Positions 17,541 through 25,348 of a stretch of 64,000 nucleotides of DNA are shown in pieces. The first letter of the stretch is position 1. Each line of letters starts with the position of its first letter. The translations under genes and the position numbers were made by a program. A model generated the notes under the pieces. That model searched no databases. It was not told the DNA's origin and saw nothing but the letters and a program-made list of their open reading frames with translations. Source of the stretch: Hoskinsella mucinilytica (GTDB taxonomy: Bacteria; Bacillota_I; Bacilli_A; Erysipelotrichales; Erysipelotrichaceae); NCBI RefSeq assembly GCF_045223415.1, contig NZ_JBEQZJ010000001.1:62001-126000 (forward strand). Reading direction: 5' to 3'.

Positions 17541-19415
17541 ATGATCAATTATCAACAAATCGCAAAAGATATCAAAAATACCATAGGAGAACAAAATATC
17601 ATATCCATCACACATTGTGCAACTCGATTACGTGTTATGGTCAAGGATCGTGAAGCAATCGATGATAAAGCTGTAGAGCATATTGATGAAGTAAAGGGTG
17701 TCTTTTTCACGAGTGGTCAATATCAGATCATCTTAGGAACAGGGATCGTCAATAAGGTCTATGCGGAAATGGAACAGCTGGGTATCAAAACTTTAGCGAA
17801 AAAAGATCAAGAGGAAGCAGTCAAGCAACAAGAGAAAGGCATCAAAAAAATCATGCGTATTCTTGCGGATATCTTTGTGCCGATCATACCTGTCATTGCG
17901 GCAACCGGATTATTTCTCGGATTAAAAGGATGTATTTTCAATGATCAAGTGCTTTCCTTGTTTGGCGCAAGCAGTGCGGATATTCCTGTGTATGTTCAAA
18001 CGTTGGTGACGGTATTGACCGATACAGCATTTGCCTTTCTTCCAGCCATCATCACATGGTCAGCATTTAAAGTATTTGGCGGTACACCGGTCATTGGCTT
18101 GGTCATTGGTTTGATGTTGATCGCACCTGCATTACCCAATGCATACTCTGTCGCTGACCCTAAAAGTGGAGTAGATGCCATCATGGCATTTGGCTTTATC
18201 CCATTGGTAGGATGTCAAGGAAGCGTATTGACCGCAATTGTAACAGGTTGGTTTGGATCTAATTTAGAAAAGAAGTTAAGAAAGATCATGCCAAATGTAT
18301 TAGATTTGATCTTTACCCCATTCTTTGTCATGTTGATTACCATGTTGGTAATCTTACTCGGTGTAGGTCCGATCATGCATTCTATCGAGCTGGGAATGGT
18401 GGATATCATTGAATACCTGATTCATCTACCTTTCGGTATCGGAGGCTTCTTGATTGGCTTTACCTATCCATTGGCAGTCATCACAGGACTTCATCATACT
18501 TATGTAATGATCGAAACATCTTTATTAGCAAATACCGGCTTTAATCCCTTGATAACACTATGTGCGATGTATGGCTTTGCGAATGTAGGAACCTGTCTTG
18601 CCTTTCTTGCGAAATCAAAAAATCATAAAATCAAACAGACAAGTGTCGGCGCCATGCTTTCTCAATTATTCGGTATTAGTGAACCGGTCTTATTCGGTAT
18701 TCAATTACGATTTAATTTAAAGCCTTTATTCATCATGTTGTTAAGTTCAGGTACAGGAGCTGCGTTACTTTCTATTTTAAATATTCAATCCAATTCTTAC
18801 GGTTTAGCCGTTTTACCTTCCTATTTAATGTATATTTATGATGGACATCAACTCCTATGGTATTTCTTGATATCTTTGATCAGTACAGCAATGTGTTTTA
18901 TATTGACCTATCTATTCGCCATTCCTTCCGAAGCAATGAAGGAAGATCAACAAGAAACGCAAAAGATAAACGCAGATTTTATCGCACCGGCAAGTGGAAC
19001 ATTAACGAAACTACAAGAGGTAGAAGATGAAACCTTTGCGAAAAAACGATTAGGAGATGGCTTTGCGATCGATCTTAATGATGGTTTGATTATTTCACCT
19101 ATGGATGGAGAAGTAATCACAGCGTTTCCTACTGGACATGCTTTTGGTATCAAAGGCAGAAATGGCTTAGAGGTATTGATACACATTGGCATTGATACAG
19201 TTGAATTAAATGGGGAAGGGTTTGATGTCATGGTGAAACAAGGACAACAAATAAAACAAGGAGATCCATTGGTGAAGGTAGATATAGAAAAACTTCATAC
19301 TGCTGGTAAATCCAGCATGACCATGATCGTCTTCCCTAAGGAACAAAAAGTGGAACTTCATGAGTATGATACCGTTGTAACTTTAGGAGAATGTATGGCT
19401 TTGATGGTTGAATGA
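17541..19415 (+). CDS. PTS EIIBCA transporter for an alpha-glucoside (trehalose/sucrose/beta-glucoside family)
   Basis: 624 residues with the order EIIB-EIIC-EIIA. EIIB residues 1-90 contain the phospho-Cys in THCATRLRV (Cys 26). EIIC spans about 100-460 with roughly ten membrane segments and the GITGLHHTYVMIE-like loop read as AVITGLHHTYVMIE. EIIA covers about 475-624 with the phospho-His in LIHIGIDTVELNGEGF. It imports and phosphorylates a sugar at the membrane, feeding the GH13 enzyme 13 bases upstream. GAGGAGG precedes the start. No terminator was seen directly after it. Confidence 0.92.
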   Translation: MINYQQIAKDIKNTIGEQNIISITHCATRLRVMVKDREAIDDKAVEHIDEVKGVFFTSGQYQIILGTGIVNKVYAEMEQLGIKTLAKKDQEEAVKQQEKGIKKIMRILADIFVPIIPVIAATGLFLGLKGCIFNDQVLSLFGASSADIPVYVQTLVTVLTDTAFAFLPAIITWSAFKVFGGTPVIGLVIGLMLIAPALPNAYSVADPKSGVDAIMAFGFIPLVGCQGSVLTAIVTGWFGSNLEKKLRKIMPNVLDLIFTPFFVMLITMLVILLGVGPIMHSIELGMVDIIEYLIHLPFGIGGFLIGFTYPLAVITGLHHTYVMIETSLLANTGFNPLITLCAMYGFANVGTCLAFLAKSKNHKIKQTSVGAMLSQLFGISEPVLFGIQLRFNLKPLFIMLLSSGTGAALLSILNIQSNSYGLAVLPSYLMYIYDGHQLLWYFLISLISTAMCFILTYLFAIPSEAMKEDQQETQKINADFIAPASGTLTKLQEVEDETFAKKRLGDGFAIDLNDGLIISPMDGEVITAFPTGHAFGIKGRNGLEVLIHIGIDTVELNGEGFDVMVKQGQQIKQGDPLVKVDIEKLHTAGKSSMTMIVFPKEQKVELHEYDTVVTLGECMALMVE

Positions 19416-19522
19416 AACATCTGTGATACAGCTATGATACAAACTGGATACAAAGGGTCAAAAAATGTAAGAAATTAAGCATTATTTAAGGAATAAAATG
19501 TTCAAGAACTCCTTCTACATGC

Positions 19523-19528
19523 TATAAT
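19523..19528 (+). promoter_or_regulatory. -10 element of the deacetylase gene
   Basis: TATAAT 26 bases upstream of the start ATG at 19554; GTTCAA 17 bases further upstream is only a weak -35. Confidence 0.5.
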
Positions 19529-19553
19529 ATGCAAGGATGAGGAGATTGAGAAT

Positions 19554-20912
19554 ATGCAACAGATAAAAAAGAAGAGAACATTGAGAATTGACAGAATATT
19601 GATCTTATTGATAGGTATTTTAATTCCGATTGCAGTGGTATTAGGTGTAGTAAAAATATTCACATCAAATCCATATGCGAAATATGATACTTATAATGAA
19701 GAAACCAAACTTGCCGGTGATATGAAACATGAAAGCAATGAGGAAGAGGATCAATATTATCTATCTGTATATTATCCCAAATATGACATTCCGGTCTTAG
19801 ATCAAGCAGTAGCTGATTTTAAGAATAAAGAACTTATGACAGATATCAAGCATGAAGGAATGGCATTTATTACAGTTGATTATGATAGCGAAACCATGTA
19901 TGATCGTTATACAACATTAACCTTCCATCAAAAGGTCGTGGATGAAAATGACAAGGTACTTGCGAAAAAAGATTACTCTTATAACTATGATAAAAAAACA
20001 GATAAGATGTTAGGTGTCAAAGATGTCATTCGAAGAGATTATCTGAATCTGTTGAAGAGCAAGGCAAATGATAAGATTGATAAAAAAGCTATTACAAGTG
20101 AGAATTTATCTAATTTTCAAATCGGTAAAAATGATATCACTTTTTACTTAAACAATGATGTTGATCAAAAAATCACGATAAATTATAAAGAAAATGCGAA
20201 CTACATCGCTTTGGCAGATAAAAACATTCCTTCCTTATATCAAGGAGATGTTATAACACCTAGTGCTCAACCTAAGGTGGATAAAAATAAAAAGCTTGTG
20301 GCGATTACCTTTGATGATGGACCACATGCAAGTAATACTGAAGCCATCATGAAGGAATTCGAAAAGTATAACGGAAGAGCTACTTTCTTCATGCTGGGAC
20401 AAAATGTCGGATATTATCCGGATGTGGTAAAAGATGTATATCAACGTGGTTTTGAATTGGCGAATCACTCTTGGGATCATGCGGATCTAAGAGAATTGAA
20501 TAAACAAGGTATCATTGATGAAATCTATAACACACAGGACGCAATTTATGAATTGACAGGACATGAGCCTTCCTATTTCAGACCACCATATGGTGCATTA
20601 AATGATACGGTGTTAGAAGCAAATCAAATGGGCTACGCATTTTGGGATGTAGATTCCAACGATTGGAGATTCAAAGAAGCAGGTGCAATCAGTAAAAGTG
20701 TGGTTTCTCATACAAAAGCCGGTAATATGGTGATTTTGCTTCATGATATCCATGAGTTTTCTAAAGACAGCATTCCATCTATCCTTGCCCAATTAGACAA
20801 GGCGGGATATCAGTTTGTGACCTATTCTACATTGATGGAACATGAAAAAGAATATCTGTTGCAGTTAGATTATAATTACGGTGTACCAAACGATGTTGCA
20901 AATGGAAAATAA
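19554..20912 (+). CDS. Membrane-anchored peptidoglycan/polysaccharide deacetylase (PdaC/PgdA type)
   Basis: 452 residues: short basic N-terminus, one membrane segment (about 13-36), an extracellular DUF3298/PdaC-like domain (about 60-230) and a NodB deacetylase domain (about 245-425). NodB motifs: ITFDDGPHAS (metal Asp), ANHSWDHADL (metal His pair), FRPPYGAL, DSNDWRF and ILLHDIHEF. It should remove acetyl groups from cell-wall glycans outside the cell, giving resistance to lysozyme. Start ATG lies 9 bases after GAGGAG. It is monocistronic, ending before a terminator at 21102. Confidence 0.92.
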   Translation: MQQIKKKRTLRIDRILILLIGILIPIAVVLGVVKIFTSNPYAKYDTYNEETKLAGDMKHESNEEEDQYYLSVYYPKYDIPVLDQAVADFKNKELMTDIKHEGMAFITVDYDSETMYDRYTTLTFHQKVVDENDKVLAKKDYSYNYDKKTDKMLGVKDVIRRDYLNLLKSKANDKIDKKAITSENLSNFQIGKNDITFYLNNDVDQKITINYKENANYIALADKNIPSLYQGDVITPSAQPKVDKNKKLVAITFDDGPHASNTEAIMKEFEKYNGRATFFMLGQNVGYYPDVVKDVYQRGFELANHSWDHADLRELNKQGIIDEIYNTQDAIYELTGHEPSYFRPPYGALNDTVLEANQMGYAFWDVDSNDWRFKEAGAISKSVVSHTKAGNMVILLHDIHEFSKDSIPSILAQLDKAGYQFVTYSTLMEHEKEYLLQLDYNYGVPNDVANGK

Positions 20913-20980
20913 GCTTTGTGAACGATTCTGGAGAATCATTTGATTTTGGAATAACTAGAAAATATCATAACTAAAAGAGA

Positions 20981-21073
20981 ATGGAAGAAAGATCAAGGTC
21001 TTTAGCAAAGGCTACGAGAAAATGGATGAAGAATCCAGATCGATTACAAGCACTGTTACAAAAAAAGCTTTGA
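20981..21073 (+). CDS. Possible 30-aa basic peptide
   Basis: A short frame with a basic helix-forming C-terminus (KATRKWMKNPDRLQALLQKK). No good ribosome site, no family; it lies between the deacetylase and its terminator and could be a chance frame or a decayed gene end. Confidence 0.12.
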   Translation: MEERSRSLAKATRKWMKNPDRLQALLQKKL

Positions 21074-21101
21074 TGAAGAATTCAATCACTAAAATTAATT
21101 T

Positions 21102-21126
21102 AAGTCCTCATGATGAGGGCTTTTTT
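21102..21126 (+). terminator. Intrinsic terminator
   Basis: Arms 21103-21110 and 21114-21121 (one G-U pair) with a T run to 21126; ends the deacetylase transcript. Confidence 0.85.
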
Positions 21127-21141
21127 CTCATGGTATATAAT

Positions 21142-21252
21142 CTCCTATTTGGGTTGATAATTAGGAAATAATATTAACTATTCCTCCTATTTGAATTGAT
21201 ATTCTCCTATTTGTTGCGTATAATAGGAGAATAAAAGGTGTGATAGGAGAAT
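21142..21252 (+). promoter_or_regulatory. Promoter and repeat operator of the fic gene
   Basis: A near-ideal promoter: -35 TTGATA 21196-21201, 17-base spacer, -10 TATAAT 21219-21224. Around it sit repeats of CTCCTATTTG (at 21142, 21184, 21203) and, in inverted form, ATAGGAGAAT at 21223-21232 and 21243-21252. ATTCTCCTAT 21201-21210 with ATAGGAGAAT 21223-21232 is a perfect 10-bp inverted repeat embracing the -10. The last copy covers the start codon. These are likely binding sites of a repressor, possibly the Fic protein's own C-terminal winged helix. Confidence 0.7.
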
Positions 21253-22291
21253 GAGAAATTTCAATTACTTAACGATCAAAGACATGAAATGGGAATTAGA
21301 GATCCTGAGCATGATCGCAAAGATCTATGAATATAAAGGAAAACAAGAGTTATACCTCAAACAGAAACCAATGATGTTAGAAAAATTGGTAGAGATATCA
21401 AAAATTCAGAGTACACAGGCATCCAATCAAATCGAAGGTATCATTACAACGGATACTAGAATTAAACAATTAGTAAATCATAAAACCACTCCTAGGAATC
21501 GTAATGAGGAAGAAATTGCGGGTTATAGGGATGTTCTGAACACTATTCATGAAAGTCATGAATACATTCCAATCAGAAGTAACTATATCCTGCAACTGCA
21601 TAAGAATTTATATTCCTATACTCTTGAATCCTTTGGCGGTCATTTCAAAAATACACAAAATTATATTGCTGAGGTACTGAGTGACGGAACCAAAATCGTT
21701 CGGTTCCAGCCTTTGGCTCCTTACGAAACACCACAGGCAATTGAAGCTATCTGTAGCAGTTATAATGAAGCCATAGAAGCAGAGATCGAGCCTTTGCTGC
21801 TGATTCCGTTTTTTATTTCTGATTTTTTGTGTATTCACCCCTTTAACGACGGCAACGGCCGCATGTCCCGTCTTTTAACGGCTTTGTTGCTATATCGCAG
21901 CGGATTTGAAGTAGGCAAATATATCAGCATGGAAAACAAAATCGAAAAAACAAAGGTAGCTTATTACAATGCGCTTCAAGATATCGAACAAGGATGGCAT
22001 GATGGGCAAAATGACTGCACTCCTTTTATTGTTTATTTCTTAGGTGTTTTATTATCCTGTTATCGGGACTTTGAAGATCGTCTTGATCTGATTGAAGAAA
22101 AGATGCCGGCGATCGAGATGGTACGAATGGCCATCAATGATCATTTGGGAAAATTCACGAAAAGCGAGCTTCTTGAAACTCTGCCTACACTGAAAAGAGC
22201 GACCGTGGAGAAGGCCTTAAAACAATTAGTTGAAGAGGGATTTATCGAACGTCACGGCGGTGGTAGATCGACCTTTTACAGCATCAAATAA
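21251..22291 (+). CDS. Fic-family AMPylase with inhibitory motif and C-terminal winged helix
   Basis: 346 residues. A Fic N-terminal segment (1-60) carries an inhibitory helix motif SNQIEG (S-xxx-E-G, about residues 57-62), class II. The Fic core has HPFNDGNGR (about 195-203), the active-site His and the nucleotide-binding loop, intact. The C-terminus (about 290-346; FTKSELLETLPTLKRATVEKALKQL, then RHGGGRSTFY) is a winged helix-turn-helix. It would transfer AMP onto a target protein. The ATG at 21251 lies inside an ATAGGAGAAT repeat; the AAAGGTG at 21234 is 10 bases upstream, and the AGGAG directly before the ATG is too close. Orphan gene, slightly different base composition from its neighbours. 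Confidence 0.88.
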   Translation: MRNFNYLTIKDMKWELEILSMIAKIYEYKGKQELYLKQKPMMLEKLVEISKIQSTQASNQIEGIITTDTRIKQLVNHKTTPRNRNEEEIAGYRDVLNTIHESHEYIPIRSNYILQLHKNLYSYTLESFGGHFKNTQNYIAEVLSDGTKIVRFQPLAPYETPQAIEAICSSYNEAIEAEIEPLLLIPFFISDFLCIHPFNDGNGRMSRLLTALLLYRSGFEVGKYISMENKIEKTKVAYYNALQDIEQGWHDGQNDCTPFIVYFLGVLLSCYRDFEDRLDLIEEKMPAIEMVRMAINDHLGKFTKSELLETLPTLKRATVEKALKQLVEEGFIERHGGGRSTFYSIK

Positions 22292-22476
22292 AAATCGATT
22301 CGTCTTACCCTTTGCATAAAATCACGCTCGTGATAAAGAGTTCGGCCACTAACATACCATTTTGATTTCATTAGAAAAAATGCAACTTAGTAATGCTTAA
22401 ACGCAAGACGGTCGATATGAGATTGTGTGACAATAGGAATCATCATATAATGCAGACAGAAAAGAGAGGGAATATC

Positions 22477-22652
22477 ATGAAAAAAATACTAATTGTAAGA
22501 CAAATTCCACCACTGACTATATAGGATATGCTTTATATGCCTTTGGTGGATTAAAAAGAAAAATGATTGAAGAGCTAATGTTATCAGAAAATAACGTATA
22601 GACGGCTTTTATAATGGAAGTAATATTCGGTTTGCCTAAACCAAGAAGATAA
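22477..22652 (+). pseudogene. Broken reading frame with intact start signal
   Basis: AGAGAGG is 7 bases before ATG 22477, which encodes MKKILIVRQ and then hits a stop. A shift to the -1 frame at about 22500 continues (TDYIGYALYAFGGLKRKM) to a stop at 22599-22601, read-through then gives a further stretch to 22652. This looks like one damaged gene rather than chance, but I do not recognise the family. Confidence 0.35.
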
Positions 22653-22744
22653 ATCACCTTTGATAATGGAACATATGGAGTAAATTAAGTTTACATATTA
22701 AGGAAAGCGGTATACATAAAGCAATCATTATTACTGGTTTCTTA

Positions 22745-22909
22745 ATGAGTCAGTTCTCTTTCATAAAATTCACATCATTGGTAATGTTATATTTGAATTT
22801 CTTATCAACTTTATTATTGTTCTATCAATTATTATTATTAGTAAGATTGTTGTTGTATATGATTTCAGAAAAGGATATGAATAAAATTTATTTTAATAAA
22901 TATCCTTGA
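22745..22909 (+). CDS. Possible 54-aa hydrophobic protein
   Basis: One frame of 54 residues, with one or two membrane-spanning stretches (TSLVMLYLNFLSTLLLFYQL and the leucine-rich stretch after it). No ribosome site is apparent before the ATG, and the stretch is very AT-rich, so this may be chance or a remnant. Confidence 0.15.
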   Translation: MSQFSFIKFTSLVMLYLNFLSTLLLFYQLLLLVRLLLYMISEKDMNKIYFNKYP

Positions 22910-23020
22910 GAAAACCAATGAAGTCTTATCTTTGATTTTATTGTTTTTTTTTGTTATTTTCATCGTAAAGTGTTCTTCAATTACAACAAGGTATGATAAA
23001 ATGAAGAAGAAAGGTATGAA

Positions 23021-23455
23021 TTGAAGATGGAAATCAGAGCACTCAAACATAAGGATATAGATCAGGTCATGGAACTATGGCTAAGTGGGAATTTAGATGC
23101 ACATAGCTTTATCCATGAAAGCTATTGGTTAGGCTATTATGAAGAAGTAAAAGAAATGATGCATCAGGGTGAATTATATGTTCAAGAACATCAAGGAAAG
23201 ATCATTGGCTTTATCGGGCTTCAAGATGGATATATTGCAGGATTGTTTGTTCATAAGGATGATCGTTGTATGGGAATAGGGAAACAATTGCTGACGTATG
23301 CGAAACGATTGTATCCATATTTATGTTTACATGTATATAAACGCAATCAAAGTGCCCTTCGTTTTTATGAAAGAGAAGGATTTTTGATCACACAGGAACA
23401 AATCGAAGAAGAAAGTGGACAAATAGAATATGTCATGGAATGGAGGTGTAGATAA
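23021..23455 (+). CDS. GNAT-family N-acetyltransferase
   Basis: 144 residues. The acetyl-CoA binding motif A is LFVHKDDRCMGIGKQLLTYA (about residues 73-92; the Q/RxxGxG/A signature read as RCMGIG), and the C-terminal strand YKRNQSALRFYEREGFLI is typical of GNAT enzymes. Substrate unknown. TTG 23021 has AAAGG 6 bases upstream; ATG 23027 is an alternative. The stop lies 1 base before the next gene's ATG, so the two are probably co-transcribed. Confidence 0.88.
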   Translation: MKMEIRALKHKDIDQVMELWLSGNLDAHSFIHESYWLGYYEEVKEMMHQGELYVQEHQGKIIGFIGLQDGYIAGLFVHKDDRCMGIGKQLLTYAKRLYPYLCLHVYKRNQSALRFYEREGFLITQEQIEEESGQIEYVMEWRCR

Positions 23456-23456
23456 A

Positions 23457-24143
23457 ATGGAACATAAAGACAAAACCGCTGTAGATAAATATGAAGAGCT
23501 TAAAGAATTGTTAGAACAGCATCGCTCCCTTGATAATGCCGAAAGCATGGCAGCGTATATGAAGCATCATTTCGTGTTTTATGGAATATCCACAGTAGAG
23601 CGTAGGAAATTGATTCGCCCTTTCTTGAAGGAAGAGAAGAAACAAGGGGGCATTGATTGGGAACTATTGGATGCTTGTTTTCAAGATGATCATAGAGAGA
23701 TGCAATATATTGGGATCGATATACTGAATGCGATGCAAAAATGGTTACGATATGAAGATATTGCATTAATAGAACCATATCTTAGAACCAAACAATGGTG
23801 GGATTCGATCGATGCATTTGATACATTGATCGGAGATATCGGACTTAGTGATCAAAGAGTAGATGGATTGATGTTAACTTGGTCCAAGGATGATGATTTC
23901 TGGATGAACAGACTTGCCATTGACCATCAATTGACTAGGAAAGAAAAAACCAATACAAAGCTACTTAAGGCTATTCTATTGAATAATTTAGGTAGTAAGG
24001 AATTTTTTGTGAATAAGGCCATTGGTTGGAGCTTAAGAGAATATTCTAAGACCAATCCAACCTGGGTCTATGAGTTTATCGAACAATACAAAGCTGATAT
24101 GCACCCTTTAAGTATTAGGGAAGCAAGTAAATATTTAGGCTAG
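23457..24143 (+). CDS. DNA alkylation repair enzyme (AlkD-like HEAT-repeat glycosylase)
   Basis: 228 residues, helix-rich, with the AlkD family pattern: FYGISTVERRKLIRPFLKE near the N-terminus, TKQWWDSIDAFD (substrate Trp and Asp) near 110, WMNRLAIDHQL near 145 and NKAIGWSLREYSKTNP near 180. It removes alkylated bases from DNA without base flipping. Start ATG 23457 follows GGAGGTG by 8 bases; an earlier frame from 23430 runs inside the GNAT gene. Followed by a HAD gene at 18 bases. Confidence 0.9.
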   Translation: MEHKDKTAVDKYEELKELLEQHRSLDNAESMAAYMKHHFVFYGISTVERRKLIRPFLKEEKKQGGIDWELLDACFQDDHREMQYIGIDILNAMQKWLRYEDIALIEPYLRTKQWWDSIDAFDTLIGDIGLSDQRVDGLMLTWSKDDDFWMNRLAIDHQLTRKEKTNTKLLKAILLNNLGSKEFFVNKAIGWSLREYSKTNPTWVYEFIEQYKADMHPLSIREASKYLG

Positions 24144-24161
24144 AGGCCGAAAGGAGCATTT

Positions 24162-24956
24162 ATGAGTATCAAAGTAATCGCAACGGATTTAGATGGAACC
24201 TTTTATCATAGAGACTTAAGCTATGATAAAGTACGTTTCTTACGTCTTTATGAGGAAATGAAAAAACAGGGTATTCATTTTGTAGTAGCTAGTGGTAATC
24301 AATATTTTCAATTAGTTTCCTTTTTTGAAGAAATGAAGAATGAAATTACGTTTGTATCAGAGAATGGGGCATATATCGTAGATCAAGGTAAGGAAATGTT
24401 CTCTGTATCAATTGCCAAGGATACCTATGATCACATTGTGAGCGTATTGAAACAGTATCCTTCTATTATGACCATTATTTGTGGAAAAAACAGTGCGTAT
24501 GTTTTAGATACCATTTCGGATGAGGATTACAATCTTTATATCGATTATTTTCCGGTAATGAAAAAAGTGAAAAGTTTTGATGAAATTGATGATCAAATTC
24601 TGAAATTTGCTTTGGTGGCAACAAAAGATTTCGATGATGTTGTACGTCAGCTTCAAGCGGCAGTAGATGAAAGCATGAGCGTGGTAACCAGTGGTCATGA
24701 GTGTATTGATTTGATCGTTAAGGGCGTACATAAAGGAAATGCCTTAAAGAAATTGATGGAGAAATGGAATGTTACATCTGAGGAAGTACTGGCATTTGGT
24801 GATGCGGAAAACGATTTGGAGATGTTGAAACTGGCAAAGTATGGCTATGTGATGGAAAACGGAAGTCAAGCAATGTTAGAACAATTTCCTTTACATGCAC
24901 CACACCATGAATTAGACGGTGTATTGGAAATCATAGAACAATATCTTATGAAATAG
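24162..24956 (+). CDS. HAD-superfamily Cof-type phosphatase
   Basis: 264 residues. Motif I TDLDGTFYHRD (residues 7-17), motif II VVASGNQYFQ, motif III within VKGVHKGNALKKL (about 190) and motif IV FGDAENDLEML (about 210). Cof-type IIB cap. Start has GAAAGGAG upstream. Terminal gene of the GNAT, AlkD, HAD run. Substrate unknown. Confidence 0.9.
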   Translation: MSIKVIATDLDGTFYHRDLSYDKVRFLRLYEEMKKQGIHFVVASGNQYFQLVSFFEEMKNEITFVSENGAYIVDQGKEMFSVSIAKDTYDHIVSVLKQYPSIMTIICGKNSAYVLDTISDEDYNLYIDYFPVMKKVKSFDEIDDQILKFALVATKDFDDVVRQLQAAVDESMSVVTSGHECIDLIVKGVHKGNALKKLMEKWNVTSEEVLAFGDAENDLEMLKLAKYGYVMENGSQAMLEQFPLHAPHHELDGVLEIIEQYLMK

Positions 24957-25348
24957 AGGTGAAAAGGGCGATGTTTGCTCTTTTTATTTACTGATTTACG
25001 CTTTTATATATAGGACTATATTGTGAAAATAGGAAATAGGAGATATTATTATGTGCATTAGAAAACGTAATTATATAGTTTGCTTTTTAGTTTTATGTAT
25101 TTTGGAAATTGCGTGATATTTTAATTAACCTCATGATATTATATATGCGTTTGCTATGAAAAAGTGGTGGATACAGTGGACTCTAAAGAGTTTCACTTTT
25201 CGTGAATTTATAATCATTTTATATCAATAAAAAATGGATACTTAATAGTTAATATCCTTTTGTCAAATTGTATGATATAGTAAAAATGTGCATATAAATA
25301 TCTCTAATAAACACTATCATTATCTAATAGTTGAAAGAAGGTGAAGGG
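24957..25348. other. Intergenic stretch before the PRD regulator
   Basis: About 390 bases with only a candidate 21-aa peptide (25051-25116) and a weak hairpin around 25160-25200. No gene of ordinary size and no clear promoter motif were seen. Confidence 0.5.
25051..25116 (+). CDS. Possible 21-aa hydrophobic peptide
   Basis: Short frame coding for MCIRKRNYIVCFLVLCILEI-type peptide: basic start, then one membrane stretch. AGGAG 8 bases upstream is a good ribosome site, which is uncommon for chance frames. Function unknown; may be a small membrane peptide or leader. Confidence 0.3.
   Translation: MCIRKRNYIVCFLVLCILEIA

Larger units (their letters stand above)
22292..23020. other. Gene-poor stretch with remnants
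   Basis: About 730 bases with no intact gene. It is AT-rich and contains a ribosome site followed by a broken reading frame (22477-22652) and a 54-residue hydrophobic frame (22745-22909). No terminal repeats or tandem repeats were seen. It suggests decay of one or more older genes. Confidence 0.6.

Noticed and set aside
20981..21073. 30-residue basic peptide as a Fic antitoxin
   Set aside because: It lacks the inhibitory motif, which the Fic protein already carries, and has no ribosome site; a separate terminator lies between it and fic.
22653..22690. IS30-like transposase motif (ITFDNGT) in the decayed region
   Set aside because: Only seven residues match, with no flanking inverted repeats or other transposase motifs.
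25259..25280. TTGTCA with TATAGT as promoter of the PRD regulator
   Set aside because: The spacer is only about ten bases, too short for a normal promoter.
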